Source: Antedon bifida (Eukaryota; Echinodermata; Crinoidea; Comatulida; Antedonidae). Taken from it: DNA of 64,000 bases. Each line of letters opens with the position of its first letter. Positions within the stretch are counted from its first letter, which is position 1. The stretch is taken from the NCBI GenBank assembly GCA_963402885.1, contig OY727102.1, positions 11,656,001-11,720,000 of the forward strand, written 5' to 3'. The notes under the pieces are model-generated. The model did not search any database, was not told the DNA's origin, and saw only the letters and a program-made list of their open reading frames with translations. Shown here piece by piece: positions 37,579-51,337 of the stretch. A program made the position numbers and the translations under genes.

Positions 37579-40025
37579 ATGGATAAAGCAAGCATTAATT
37601 GCGTCTCTATAAACGTAAGAGGCTTACGTAACATAGATAAACAAAGGCAGATACATAGTTGGTGTCAAGACCAAAAGGCTGACATTGTACTTATACAAGA
37701 AACACACCTTACACCTGACTTATTTGGCAAATTTAATTTAGTTTGGAACAGTACTTGCATACATAGCACTGGTTTTTCAAATAGTGCAGGGGTATCAATA
37801 ATATTCTTAAATGAATTCAATTTTAAGATTACTAACGAATGTATCGATAAAAATGGAAGATATATAATTCTAAATGTTGAAATTAATGGTAAAATGCATG
37901 TTTTTGTAAACGTATATGCTCCTAACAATTATAAAGTAAGAAGCTCATATTTCAGAAAGTTAAATGAGACCATTTTGGATATTGTTGACTTAAACAACGA
38001 TATAATTATTATCGGCGGGGACTTCAATTGTATTTTGGACAGAAAATGGGACCAAAAGAACAGTAAAGACAGAAAAGATACATCTGTTTTTACACTTAAA
38101 AATTTTATTAAAAAATTTAATTTAAAAGATGCCTGGAGAAATAAAAATCCAGAAAAATTACAATATACCTGGCGTAGAAAATCTAAGCAAATTTACAGAC
38201 GGCTTGATTACTGGTTGACTTCTAAACAAATTCTTGATCACGATGACGTAATATCATGTGATATAAGACCAGCTATCTTGACAGATCATCAAGCAATTTC
38301 AATTAAAATCAGTTTTGATGAGTCCAAAAGAGGCCCAGGTTATTGGAAATTTAATAACAACCTATTGCAAAATACTGATTACCAAAACTATATTACAAAT
38401 GTAATTAAAAAAACCCAAACCAATGAAAATAACCTTAGCCCAGATGTATTATGGGAATTATTAAAAGCCAAAATTAAAGACGTTTCAATCTACTATGGCA
38501 AAAAAATCAATAAAGAAAAAAAAATAAAAAAAGTAAAACTAGAAAAAGAAATAAAAAAACTAAATGATTCTTTATTAAAAAATGATTATACTGCCAATGA
38601 GAGCATAGAAGCAAAAATTGCAAAAAAAACAAAAAAGCTGGAAAATATTTATGATAATGAAACAAAAGGTGCATATATACGTTCTAGAGTAAAATGGATT
38701 GAAGAGGGCGAACGTAGCACTAAATATTTTCTTAGTCTGGAAAAAAATAAGGGAAAAAAAAACCAAATCAAATGTTTACAAAACGAGAAGGGTAGAGTAC
38801 TAACAAAGACAAAGGAAATCCTTTGTGAAGAAGTTAGATTTTATAGGCATCTATATGCAAATAAGGGTATATCCCGTAAACAAATAAACACTTACCTAGA
38901 TAAATCAAATGTAACGAGTTTAACTGAAGAAGAAAAGGGGACATGTGAAGGTATTGTCACACTAAATGAATGTACCAATGCAATTAAAAAAATGAAATTA
39001 AATAAAACTCCCGGATGTGATGGCTTGACCGTTGAGTTTTATTTACATTTCTGGGATGACATTAAACACATTGTTTGTGACGCTCTAAATGCATGTTATT
39101 TTAACAATGAAATGAGTTCTACACAGAAACGTGGTATTATAAGCCTATTATACAAAAAAGGTGATAAAAAATTGCTTGAAAACTGGCGTCCTATCACTTT
39201 ATTAAATACAGACTACAAAATTTTAACTCAAATTCTATGTATGAGACTTCATAAAGTAATTGAAAATGTAGTTGACAATGACCAAAAGGGGTACATTAAA
39301 GGACGATTCGCTGGAGAAAACGTCCGTCTAATTAATGATATTCTATATTATACAACAGAAGAACAAATCGAAGGAGCTATTTTATCCCTTGATTTTAGAA
39401 AAGCCTTTGATTCTGTAAATAGAGATTTTATGTTTAAGGTACTAAAAAAATTTAATTTTGGAGACTCCTTTTTAAAATGGGTAAATACAATTTATAGTAA
39501 AACTGAATGTGTTATTGTTAATAATGGTTGGATATCAGAAAGTTTTGAAATGGAATGCGGAATAAGACAGGGTTGCCCATTGTCGGCGTTACTCTTTATT
39601 TTAGTAGTAGAAATTATGGCGTGTAATATAAGAAAAGATAAATGCTATAAAGGAATATCTTTACCTAACAATGATAATGGTGAGGAAGTTCGCATTGCGC
39701 ATCTGGCGGATGACACTGTACTCTTTGTGGGAAATGAAAAAAGTATAGAGATTGGTTTAAATATTGTTAATAAGTTTGGTAAAGTGTCTGGTATGAATTT
39801 AAATAAAAAAAAAACCAACGCTATATGGATTGGCAAAAATATAAACAAAATTGAAAAACCATGCAGTCTAAATTGGGTTAATGAACCAATTAAGATTTTG
39901 GGTATTTATGTGGGATATAATGAGAACAAATGCAGTGAATTGAATTGGGATAGTAAGGTGGCAAACTTAGAAATGCTACTCAATAGATGGAAAGGAAGAA
40001 ACCTAACCTTTTTTGGCAAAGTTAC
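37579..40025 (+). CDS. LINE ORF2, part 1: APE endonuclease and reverse transcriptase
   Basis: The APE-type endonuclease (residues 1-235) shows INVRGLR, QETHLT, NVYAPN, IGGDFNCILD, RRLDYWL and LTDHQAI. The reverse transcriptase (about 440-760) shows NWRPITLLNTDYKIL, LSLDFRKAFDSVNRDF, GIRQGCPLSALLF and the catalytic HLADDTVLF. The phrases ISLLYKKGDKK and NWRPITLLNTDYKIL are typical of Tx1/L1-type LINEs. The element would nick target DNA and copy its RNA at the nick. The element sequence stops at FFGKVT; in the chromosome the frame reads on into the palindrome and stops at 40198-40200, giving an aberrant tail. So this copy is inactivated by insertion, not by point mutation. Confidence 0.88.
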
Positions 40026-40789
40026 TATGGCAAGCCTCAGCTGTCTGAAGTATTCAAAATATTATATTATTATATCATTTTTTTATTATATTATATATTG
40101 TATTGTAATGAATTATACGTTTTGCATTATATTACTTGGTTTTAGCATTATATTATATCTATTTCTAATATATTATGTGAAAAATGTAACAAATTATTGA
40201 CTTTTTGTATTATATTATTCGGTTTTGGCATTATATTATGAACATTTACTATTATATTATTAATAAAATACATTATATTATAATATAATTGTATTATATT
40301 AAACGCATTTACCTTACTTTATAACATACAACATTATTATATTATACGGATTCGTTAGTTATATTATTATTTTGTATGATGTTTATTATACGTCACGACT
40401 TATTTCAGTTCTTCTAACTCTTTCTCTCCCTCCCCCTGCTCACTAACAATCAGCGGCAGAATCTGAATTGTGTGACTGTTGAAGAATAACTAATTATCTT
40501 TACTACGTACTAGGCCTAGGCCTACTAGGGGATCTAGCCTAGACGTAGCTAGTTAGACAAGTGACCAAGGACCACCGGACAGCTACAACTAATACTACAA
40601 TACAATAATACTACTACAATAACTAATACTGCTACTACCTAGGCCTAGCTAGTAGAGTACTAGGTAGCTACTACTAGGCTCTAGGGCGTATGTATGATGT
40701 TAACTACTAGGCCTAGGCCTACTAGTACTAGGCTACCCAGCTAGCAATGACACGTTGGGCCGACGTTGGTTTAAGGTCAACAGTTACGT

Positions 40790-41275
40790 TGGCCCAACAG
40801 CTTTATGCGACGTAGGCCCGACGTAATTTTTTCCATCGGCCCTTAGTGGGCCCAACGTGTTGGTCAGACGTTGGTACAACGCGTTGGGCCAACGTCGGTA
40901 TAACGTCATTGTTTACGTTGGCTTATGAACTTTCTGCGACGTAGGCCCGACGTAGATTTTTCCATCGGCCCTTGGTGGGCCCAACGCGTTGGGTAGACGT
41001 TGTCCCAACGCGTTGGGCGAACGTCGGTATAACGTCAATGTTTACGTTGGCTTATCAACTTTCTGCGACGTAGTCCCGACGTATTTTTTTCCATCGGCCC
41101 TTAGTGGGCCCAACGCGTTGGGTAGACGTTGTCCTAACACGTTGTGCCAACGTTGGTATAACGTCTTTGTTTACGTTGGCTTATCAACGTTCTGCGACGT
41201 AGGCCCGACGTAATTTTTTACATCGGTCTTTAGTGGACCCAACGCGTTAGACAGACGTTGGTGCAACGTCATTGT
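40790..41275. repeat. 129-bp tandem repeat, about four units
   Basis: TGCGACGTAGGCCCGACGTA recurs at 40806, 40935, 41064 and 41193, exactly 129 bp apart. Each unit also holds TTCCATCGGCCCTTAGTGGG and one or more CAACGCGTTGGG-type palindromes. It forms the left subterminal block of the 4.2-kb element. Confidence 0.9.
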
Positions 41276-43479
41276 TGCCATCTTTGGCCTAATGCGTTGG
41301 ACAAACGTTGACCCAACCTCTTGGTTTAACGTCGGCTGAACGTCATAGAATACGGTATCCCAGCTTCTGATGACGTTGGTGTAGTAGAATCAGTACATTA
41401 GATACATTTTGCAGCCCAATATGTACGTTGGAACATCGTCGGTTCAATGACAACTTGGCGCAAAGTAACAAATATGGCATTAACCCTGTTAAAACACAGA
41501 TATGATGATAAAACAATATTTTAGCACTGGGTGATTTAAACTAATGGGTTTGTAGAGTTTTGCAACTAAAACCCGATAAAAACAGACAATACCAATATTA
41601 ACAAAAGTATTATGTTAAAACAACGTTTTAGCTTTGGATATTTTCAGTTACAGTTGTAACTAAAACTATTTAAAAACAGTTGATAATACGCAAGACGCAG
41701 ATATATGTTAAATAATGTTTTTAATAAATATATCCTATTAACGGATACCGTAGAGACAAAACAATTTAACTAAAATTATACATCTGTTTCCTAATAGAAA
41801 AAATACGGTTTAATTTTAAAGACATAAAGTACTGTAGGTCTACATTTTATATTACTGTATAACTTTACTATTCTATACAAAATACAATAAATACATATTA
41901 AAACAACAATATTTTTTACTTAATTTCAGTCATACCAGTCAGTAAAGACCAGTGTATTTTTCTTTGGCTTAAGACACGTTTATACTGTACAGTACTACGA
42001 TAAGTAGATAAACATACTGTACATTTTTCTTACGGAAAACAAAAGAAATCGACAAGGTTTTCAACCTAGAACTATGGGATAACTATTTATGCCATTTATG
42101 TCTTTGTATTGTAGTCAATAAGAACAATAACATTATTATCACGATATTATTGCTCTTACTAAAACTGACGTCATCTGATTCATTGTGAAAATATTATTTT
42201 CATAGACAGCATAGATTGAAAATGTAATAAAGAATTCTAAGGTTATTAATGTACTGTATATACCTATATAAACACAAATGTTTGTTTCTTATTAAGATCT
42301 ACCTTAAGTAGGCCTACTTCTTTTTATGTTACAATTACAATTTGCAACACGACTGTACATAATTCGAACTTCAAATAGTTCTAGTTGTGTTTCTCATTCT
42401 AATTCAACATTAGTGTCCTTATCAAATTTAAAAAGTACATATCACATCGCACATAAGATACATTGTTCTACGACTGTAAAGCAGAGTGACGATTGGACCA
42501 TTTGAGGTATAAATTGTTGCCACGTCATCCGGTCTTATACTGGTATATTTCTGTAAAAAAATTATTAACGATATGATAGAAATGTGTTTATGATATGATG
42601 ATGCTAAAAATGCTGTGTTCCAATTAAAAGAGGGATAAATTATATTTTGCTTAAATTGTCAGTGTAGTAGACTACATATTAGCTTCATAAAACTACAGAC
42701 AGGCATGCAATATCAAATGGCGATTAATAAAATATGGGATTATATTTAGCAGTATTAAGGTCCTATCCTATAACTATAACTTAGAAATGAATACATATTA
42801 CAATACTCTAATAATGACAAGAGGTATAAATTAATCAATACGTATTTATTTTATTTTACGAATATTTTGATATTCAAGGTAATAGCTATTTTAAGTAAAC
42901 ATCAAAACTATAAAGAAGTGGTAGTGTTATGCGCGGTTTGAACGATCACTCAGAGGTATTACAAGAATATGAATATATAGGCCTACAGTACTGTTACACC
43001 GGTTCGCTCAATGGCAAAACGGTGATGTAAAAACTTGGATATATATCAATTGTACGATTTGTAATCAACGAAAACATTTTAAACTAACCTAAAATTTAAA
43101 AATACAAAATCTTACCAGCAAAATAATAACAAGCAACATTAACTGAAGAGCAAGATGATAGCAGTTACCAATTCAAAATTCAAATGGAGACTTCCGTCGT
43201 TAGGTAAAGTACAGTTAAGTGAATGGAATGTGACCTAGGTTCTCCCATTAGAGTAATTAATGTCACTCGTAGTGGCTAAAACAATATAATTAATAGTTTT
43301 TATCAGAGGAGGGCTCTCTGTATTCTGGTTCCCTGGTTTTAGTTATATGGTATACCTGAGTACATCTCACTGAAGATGCCTTAATTACAAATTTTAACTC
43401 CAACTACACGATGCTTCTATTTGAGTCGATGTCCAAGAGTTGGGATGACGTATGGAATCCAACCGAATGTGTAACTATC

Positions 43480-44950
43480 CGCCAATTATGATATGTTTGA
43501 CGTTCGGCTGACGTTGGATCAACAACTTGCAGATGATGTAGACATGCACCTATTTTTTTTTCAAACTTCAAACGTTGGGTCGACGTTAGAATTATACACA
43601 TTGTTAGCCGATGTCGGCGCAACGTGAAAAAATGACTATAGTGCGTACGGTCGATTTGCTAACGTTGATCCAACGACTATGGAGACGTTAAATCAATGGA
43701 AATTTGTCAAATTGCCAACGTTGCGACGACGTTTGAACTACATGTCAAGTAGATGACATTAGACAGCACTTGTTTTTTGTAAAATTGTAAAAATCCAAAC
43801 GGTGGGCTAACTTTAGATCCTACGCAATTGTTAAAACTATTAGCCGACGTCGGCGCAACGTGAAAATATGACTATTATTGCGTCGACATTTGCTAACGTC
43901 GAAACAACGACTACATCGACGTTAAATCAACAGGAATTTGCTGACTTAGAAAATAGTATGTATTTCCAACGTTTCGACGACGTTAATTTTGACAACTTTT
44001 AGCCAACGTTGGCGCAAGTGCCCACGATATTTCGACGTTTAAATGACGTTGGATCAACAACTTGTATGACGTTAGAAGACATGCACATATTTTCTGTTAA
44101 AATTCTAACGTCGGGTCGACGTTAGAATTCCTACTCAATTTTTACAACTATTAGTCGATGTCGGTGCAACGTAAGACAAATGACTATATTGTCGACATGT
44201 TCTAACGTTAAATCAACGACTAATGGCGACGTTGAACCAACGGAAATTTTCCGACTTGACAAGTTGTAATATATTGTCAATTGGCCAACGTTGCGACGAC
44301 GTTTTAAATTTGACAACTTTTTACAACTTTTAGCCAACATTGGTGCAACGTGCCCACAATATTGTCGACGTTGGACTGACGTTGGATCAACAACTTGTAT
44401 GACGTTAGACATGCACCTATTTTGTGTTAAAATTCCAACGTCGGGTCAACGTTAGAATTCCTACACAATTGTTACAACTATTAGTCGATGTCGGCACAAC
44501 GTAAGAAAATGACTAGGCAGCGTCGACATTTGATAACGTTGAGCCAACAACATATAGCGACGTTAAATCAACGGAAATTTGCCGACTTAAAAAGTTGTAA
44601 TACAATGTCAAATTGCCAACGTTGCGACAACGTTAGAATTTTGACAACTTTTTACAACTTTTAACCAACGTTGGTACGACGTGTCAAAAACAACTCTAAT
44701 ATGTTGACGTTTGTAGACGTTGTGCCAACCAATGATAACGACGTCAAACAGACGTTGGATTTATGTTATCCCAAGGCACATTTGTCGGCACATTTTTCAA
44801 CGGAAATACGACGTCAGCAAGACGTTAGACTAACAACCATTAAATTCACGACTTATAGTAAACGTTGTCATAACGTTGTAACAACGTCGGTCATTTGCCC
44901 GCGACTTTGTCGACGTTTGCCAACGCTTGCCGACGTCGAGCCAACGTCAA
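43480..44950. repeat. Long-period (about 333 bp) degenerate repeat with CAACGTYG motifs
   Basis: GACGTTGGATCAACAACTTG occurs at 43510, 44045 and 44378, and the series GACGTTAGAC…GTCGGGTCRACGTTAGAATT…AGTCGATGTCGGCRCAACGT…GCCAACGTTGCGACGACGTT recurs between them. The last two full units are 333 bp apart. It forms the right subterminal block of the 4.2-kb element. Confidence 0.75.
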
Positions 44951-47900
44951 ATTGCTAGCTGGGTAGGCCTAGACTTAAGTTGTAGTAGGCTAGGGCCGGG
45001 CCTGCTGCCTTAGGCTAGGCTACTACTACTACTAGGCAGTCAGCCCATGATGGGTACGAGTAAGCCAAAATTTTGGATAAGTAAACCAAAATTTGGGTAC
45101 GAGCGAGTTGGCATGGGTACGGGTTGACCTGTATCCTTCTAGCTAATTGTACTAGGCCTAGGCCTCAAGTAAGTCTACGCTACCCAGTCCGGCTACAATA
45201 TGGTTTATTTTGTTTTATAGCTTTATTGATAGCTGGGTTCAAATCTGGGTTGGGATGGCTTTTTCTCATTCAAAAACAGATTTCCTTATCATAATAAAAT
45301 AATATATGAATTTATTTGTAATATTGTAATGTATACATAATATAAGTAATTGCCATTGCATTTATTATTATTTATTATATATTATACGGTTACCCCTTAA
45401 TTATACTATAGTATAATTTCCTTGTTATATTTTACAATATTTTCTTCATAATTCTACAATTTTGTCTTTCACAGCACAAATTTATCATACTGAATCATCA
45501 CACACCAAGTCTCATAAATTTCTACTGTATTTGTCCAAGCTACTCCAGCTACATGGTATTGCCTTGAGGCTAAACTACACGGTTTACTGGCACTACCATT
45601 ATTCCTGGCTCGTCAACCTGGACCACATAAGCACAGTTTCAGTTTCAGTTTATTTACCATTTCAATTTCTGAACATAAGAGATGAACAACTTATATGGAT
45701 GGATAACCGTAAGAGCGAAGCTCGTTTACCGGTCACCCGTTAGTGCAGTAACATTACGGACAACATAAAGACAGGACAAAGGTGCAATACATGTGAACAC
45801 TTGTGTTTGCAACCCCTTGGATAAAATAATATATTTATATAAAGGAGAAAGTTAGATATTATAATATTTCTTTTCGATCATACAATGATAATTTTAAAAT
45901 TAATTAAATCCTAAGAAGTCATACTACTGATTCAAAATAGTGACTGACTTACACCCTGTGGTCAAGACTTGCTCTTATGCTTATTTCCTCCAACATACAG
46001 AGTACATAGGACTATTTTTATTCATAACTGTTGAATTGCATCCCAATACACAGTACCTATTGGTATTACAGTATAACTAAAAATACAAAGGCAACTAACA
46101 CAGATAGTTCCATATATACAGTACTCTCTTATAAATAGATGTATCTCTCCAATCTACTCCCAACTACCTAATCTAATAATAGTACTATTAGCATACTACT
46201 ATACACTTTGTAGACAAGAAGTAAGTTGTATACACCTAGAGGACTTATGGTAGTACAGTCGAACGCCCTCTCACTGGCCCGGTCAACATAATCTATACCT
46301 AGATTATTGCAGTAATTAAAGTACATTATTACAGAAATTTTTTTTTTGTTGCAGAAATCAAAGTTATGTGTATAGAAAGCAGTACTCGTATTAAAAACTA
46401 AGCAGGTTGTACTCTTGAACGCAAACTGGCAGGATATTTTGAATATTTTTTATTGTTGAAATGAATGGAATCCTAACTTCATTTTCTACGAACTGGAGAC
46501 GAAGACATATTATGACCCTTTTATTTAAATTTATTTGAATAGACCTCCATGTAAATTCATTAAAGGCTACATGATTGTTTTATATTTTAATATGTGATAC
46601 TAATAGTAGAAAATTATTTATATAATGAGGACTAAGAATCTGATATTCACTTGCATTCTCATCTTTTTAAAATTTTATTTATAATGCTGGTAATGAGTTT
46701 AAAATTTAATTATATTGACTAGTTTTGATAATAATTATGTCCTTATAAATTCATTTACATTTCTTTTGTGTAATATAGTTCATATATTATGTATTAAATA
46801 AATTGGTAAGGCCCTGTACTGTTATTATTTAAGGAAAGTTTATATACACTTATTTTATGCCTACCAATATTAGTATAATTGTTTATATAAATATTTTGTC
46901 TAATTGCCTTGATTTTTTGTATAGGCCAATGGCATCAATGTTTTTCTCAAAGCAAATTAGCCTAATAATGCCACATTTAGACACATGATTCATTGATTTC
47001 TGATATTCTGTACTTGTGTATGCATTACTAAAATAACCTAGTAGTTAATATATTTCATTTGTAATGTATGTATAAACATTCATTTTTTTTTCACATTTTT
47101 AAATTTAAACATTATTACAATACCTACCTTTCTGATATTGTTACTATTGTATGATATTTTTTGAGGCAGATTGTTTTCAATAAAAAAAAATTTTAACAAA
47201 CAATTATTTTGACTTATACTGTACTATGTTAGTTCAGGAGATGAAGTGTGTGTGGGCAGAATCTGGTGTGATGTGTGGTGTGTATATTTGTCACTTTAAG
47301 ACCTAAATTAGATGTTTTCTGAAGAAAAGAAGTAAAAGGATACGCTTTCAAACAACTCCAAGAAGATTCACACAAAAATAATTACTTTCCAATAAAATAG
47401 TATAACAGTGTATATTACAGTACATTGAATAAACTCGAGCGGAAAAATAACGCACATAAAAAAACATTCATTTTCTTGTCGAAAAGTGCCCTCTCTAGTT
47501 TTCTATTAATTTATTAATAATTATTATTAATTAATGAGTAATAGGAACATATTTTTAACATTCAATGCTGGAAACTGGTTCTACTCCTAACAAAGTTTAA
47601 TACCTCCAAATTTCATCAACGTATTCAAAGCACTTAAATAAATATCATCTAACATTACAAATCCAGGTTTTGATAGAATTTTGCTTAAAAACATATACAA
47701 AAAACATCGATAAAAAATACTTTTCGTATTCAAAAACATTTGATACTTGGTATAAATGTTCAATATAGGTTGCTCCATCCATATTGCAAAAAAAAAATAA
47801 CTATCAAGCCATATCACTGATTTTTTAAATTTACGTTTTTACAAAATGTACACTTATGAAAGACTATACAATTCCAACTCATTTTTTTCAAGCTAATAAC

Positions 47901-50900
47901 TATTTTGAAAAAACAACCAACAAAAAACGTTCATGAATGCAATTTTGTTTCTGTGAATAGAGCAACCTATAGTGAACATTTATACCAAGTATCATCTGTT
48001 TTTGAATACGAAAAGTATTTTTTATCGATGTTTTTTGTATATGTTTTTAAGCAAAATTCTATCCAAAACCCGAATTTTTTATGTTAAATGTGATATTTAA
48101 TATTGAAGTGCTTTGAATACGTTGATGAAATTTGGAGGTATGAAACTTTGTTAGGAGTAGAACCAGCTTCCAGCATTGAATGTTAAAAATATGTTCATAT
48201 TACTCATTAATTAATAATAATTATTAATAAATTAATAGAAAACTATAGAGGGCACTTTTCGACAAGAATATGAGTGTTTTTTTATGTGCGTTATTTTTCC
48301 GCTCGAGTTTATTCAATGTACTGTAATATACACTGTTATACTATTTTATTGGAAAGTAATTATTTTTGTGTGAATCTTCTTGGAATTGTTTGAAAGCGTA
48401 TCCTCTTACTTCTTTTCTTCAGAAAACATCTAATTTAGGTCTTAAAGTGACAAATATACACCTCACACCACCAACCTCCAACACACCAGATGCCCACACA
48501 CATTTCATATCCTGAACTAACATAGTACAGTATAAGTCAAATTAATTGTTTTAATTTTTTTTTATTGCTGCCTCAAAATATATTATACAATAGTAACAAT
48601 ATCAGAAAGGTAGGTATTGTAATAATTTTTAAATTTAAAAATGTGAAAAAAAACTTAATGTTTATACATACATTACAAATGAAATATATTAACTACTTGG
48701 TTATTTTAGTAATGCATACTCAAGTACAGAATATCAGAAATCAATGAATCATGTGTTTAAATGTGGCATTATTAGGCTAATTTGCGTTGAGAAAAACATT
48801 GATGCCATTGGCCTATACAAAAAATCAAGGCAATTAGACAAAATATTTATATAAACAATTAATACTAAGTAGGCATAAAATAAGTGTATATAAACTTTCC
48901 TTAAATAATAACAGTATAGGGCCTTACCAATTTATTCAATACATAATATATGAACTATATTACACAAAAGAAATAATGATTATCAAAACTAGTCAATATA
49001 ATTAAATTTTAAACTCATTACCAGCATTATAAATAAAATTTTTAAAAGATGAGAATGCAAGTGAATATCAGATTCTTAGTCCTCATTATACACAATGATT
49101 TTCTACTATCACATATTAAAATATAAAACAAACATATAGCCTTTAATGAATTTACATGAAGGTCTATTCAAATAAATTTAAATAAAAGGGTCATAATATG
49201 TCTTCGTCTCCAGTTGTTGCAAAGAAGTTAGGATTCCATTCATTTCAACAATAAAAAATATTCAAAATATCCTGCCAGTTTGCGTTCAAGAGTACAACCT
49301 GCTTAGTTTTTAATACGAGTACTGCTTTCTATACACATAACTTTGATTTCTGCAAAAAAAAAAAAAAAAATCTCTGTAATAATGTACTTTAATTACTGTA
49401 ATAATCTAGGTATAGATTATGTTGACCGGGCCAGTGAGAGGGCGTTCGACTGTACTACCATAAGTCCTCTAGGTGTATACAACTTACTTCTTGTCTACAA
49501 AGTGTAAGTAGTATGCTAATAGTACTATTATTAGATTAGGTAGATTGGAGAGATACATCTATTTATAAGAGAGTACTGTATATATGGAACTATCTGTGTT
49601 AGCCGCCTTTGTATTTTTAGATATAATACCAATAGGTACTATGTATTGTATGATAAAAAAGAAATATTATAATATCTATCTTTCTCCTTTATATAAATAT
49701 ATTATTTTATCCAAGGGGTTGCAAACACAAGTGTTCACATGTCTTGTTATGTATTGCACCTTTGTCCTGTCTTTATGTTGTCCGTAATGTCACTGCACTA
49801 ACGGGTGACCGGTAAACGAGCTTCGCTCTTATGGTTATCCATCCATATAAGTTGTTCATCTCTTATGTTCAGAAATTGAAATGGTAAATAAACTGAAACT
49901 GAAACTGTGCTTATGTGGTCCAGGTTGACGAGCCAGGAATGATGGTAGTGCCAGTATACCGTGTAGTTTAGCCTCAAGGCAATACCATGTAGCTGGAGTA
50001 GCTTGGACAAATACAGTATGATAAATTTGTGCTGTGAAAGACAAAATTGTAGAATTATAAAGAAAATATTGTAAAATATAACAAGGAAATTATACTATAG
50101 TATAATTAAGGGGTAACCGTATAATATATAATTAATAATAATAAATGCAATGGCAATTAGGGCCTAGGTACTATTACAAATAAATTCATATATTATTTTA
50201 TTATGATAAGGAACTCTGTTTTAGAATGAGAAAAAGCCGTCCCAACCCAGATTTGAACCCAGCTATCAATAAAGCTATAAAACAAAATAGACCATATTGT
50301 AGCCGGACTGGGTAGCGTAGACTTACTTGAGGCCTAGGCCTAGTACGATTAGCTAGAAAGAAGGATACAGGTCAACCCGTACCCATGCCAACTCGCTCGT
50401 ACCCAAATTTTGGTTTACTTATATTTGGTTTACTACTCGTAACCATCATGGGCTGGCTGCCTAGTAGTAGTAGTAGTAGTAGTAGCCTAGCCTAGCCTAA
50501 GGCAGCAGGCCCGGCCCTAGCCTACTACAACTTAAGTCTAGGCCTAGCCTAGCCTAGGCTAGTACTAGTAGGCCTAGGCCTAGTAGTTAACATCATACAT
50601 ACGCCCTAACCCCCCTAGAGCCTAGTAGTAGCTAACCTACCTAGTACTCTACTAGCTAGGCCTAAGTATTAGCAGTAGTAGTTATTGCATTAGTAGCATT
50701 ATTGTATTGTAGTATTAGTTGTAGCTGTCCGGTGGTCCTTGGTCACTTGTCTAACTAGCTACGTCTAGGCTAGATCCCCTAGTAGGCCTAGGCTAGGCCT
50801 AGTACGTAGTATAGTTATTCTTCAACAGTCACACAATTCAGATTCTGCCGCTGATTGCTAGTGAACAGGGGGAGGGAGAGAAAGAGTTAGAAGAACTGAA

Positions 50901-51278
50901 ATGAGCCGTGACGTATAATAAACATCATACAAAATAATAATATAACTAACGAATCCGTATAATATAATAATGTTGTATGTTATAAAGTAAGGTAAATGGG
51001 TTTAATATAATACAATTATATTATAATATAATGTATTTTATTAATAATATAATAGTAAATGTTCATAATATAATGCCAAAACCGAATAATATAATACAAA
51101 AAGTCAATAATTTGTTACATTTTTCACATAATATATTAGAAATAGATATAATATAATGCTAAAACCAAGTAATATAATGCAAAACGTATAATTCATTACA
51201 ATACAATATATAATATAATAAAAAAATGATATAATAATATAATATTTTGAATACTTCAGACAGCTGAGGCTTGCCATA

Positions 51279-51337
51279 AAGTTACCATTTTAAAAAGTTT
51301 AGCTTTGTCTAAACTAACATACAATGCATGTATAATT
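51279..51337 (+). pseudogene. LINE ORF2, part 2 (17-codon fragment between two palindromes)
   Basis: 51279-51285 (AAGTTAC) repeats 40019-40025. From there the sequence reads VTILKSLALSKLTYNACII, exactly what is expected after FFGKVT in Tx1-type ORF2. It ends at ATAATT (51332-51337), where the second palindrome begins. This fragment is the proof that palindromes 1 and 2 are separate insertions in one LINE copy. Confidence 0.85.

Larger units (their letters stand above)
40736..44963. mobile_element. 4.2-kb nonautonomous TIR element with CAACGTYGG arrays, inserted in palindrome copy 1
   Basis: Ends are CCCAGCTAGCAATGACACG and, inverted at the right, CCCAGCTAGCAATTTGACG; both are followed inward by GTTGG. 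It is flanked by TA (40734-40735 and 44964-44965), and the empty site GGCTAGGCC is seen in palindrome copy 2 near 52050. The left 0.7 kb and right 1.5 kb are crowded with CAACGTTGG/CCGACGT motifs; the centre (about 41470-43470) is AT-rich and without ORFs. TA duplication would fit several cut-and-paste groups; I do not assign one. Confidence 0.85.
40026..51278. mobile_element. Giant palindromic (foldback) element, copy 1, carrying a 4.2-kb insertion
   Basis: It starts TATGGCAAGCCTCAGCTG and ends with its reverse complement CAGCTGAGGCTTGCCATA. The right arm (47955-51278) is the reverse complement of the left arm (40026-47780) over nearly its whole length, apart from a 4228-bp insert in the left arm and a stretch of about 190 bp (45889-46054) present only on the left. 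The loop is about 47781-47954. Net of the insert and its TA it is 7023 bp. Flanks repeat AAGTTAC (40019-40025 and 51279-51285). The ends are rich in TTATATTAT motifs; TAGGCCTA clusters and a LINE/SINE-like tail (AATAAACTGAAACTGAAAC, read inward) lie within each arm. No transposase ORF was found. It is therefore nonautonomous; its superfamily is unknown. Confidence 0.88.

Noticed and set aside
40736..44963. CAACGTTGG-rich zone as a CpG-island promoter or satellite
   Set aside because: Exact TIRs, TA flanks and an empty site in the sister copy show it is a transposable element.
45462..45743. 93-residue open frame (also at 52546 and, inverted, near 49798-50044 and 56875-57121)
   Set aside because: It recurs in both palindrome arms with altered length and composition, overlaps a LINE/SINE-like 3' tail and has no domain; conserved only because the DNA is repeated.
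47587..48087. Opposed small open frames near the palindrome centre (again at 54665-55165 and 63165-63668)
   Set aside because: They are mirror images of the same hairpin DNA, A/T-rich, with no protein-like features.
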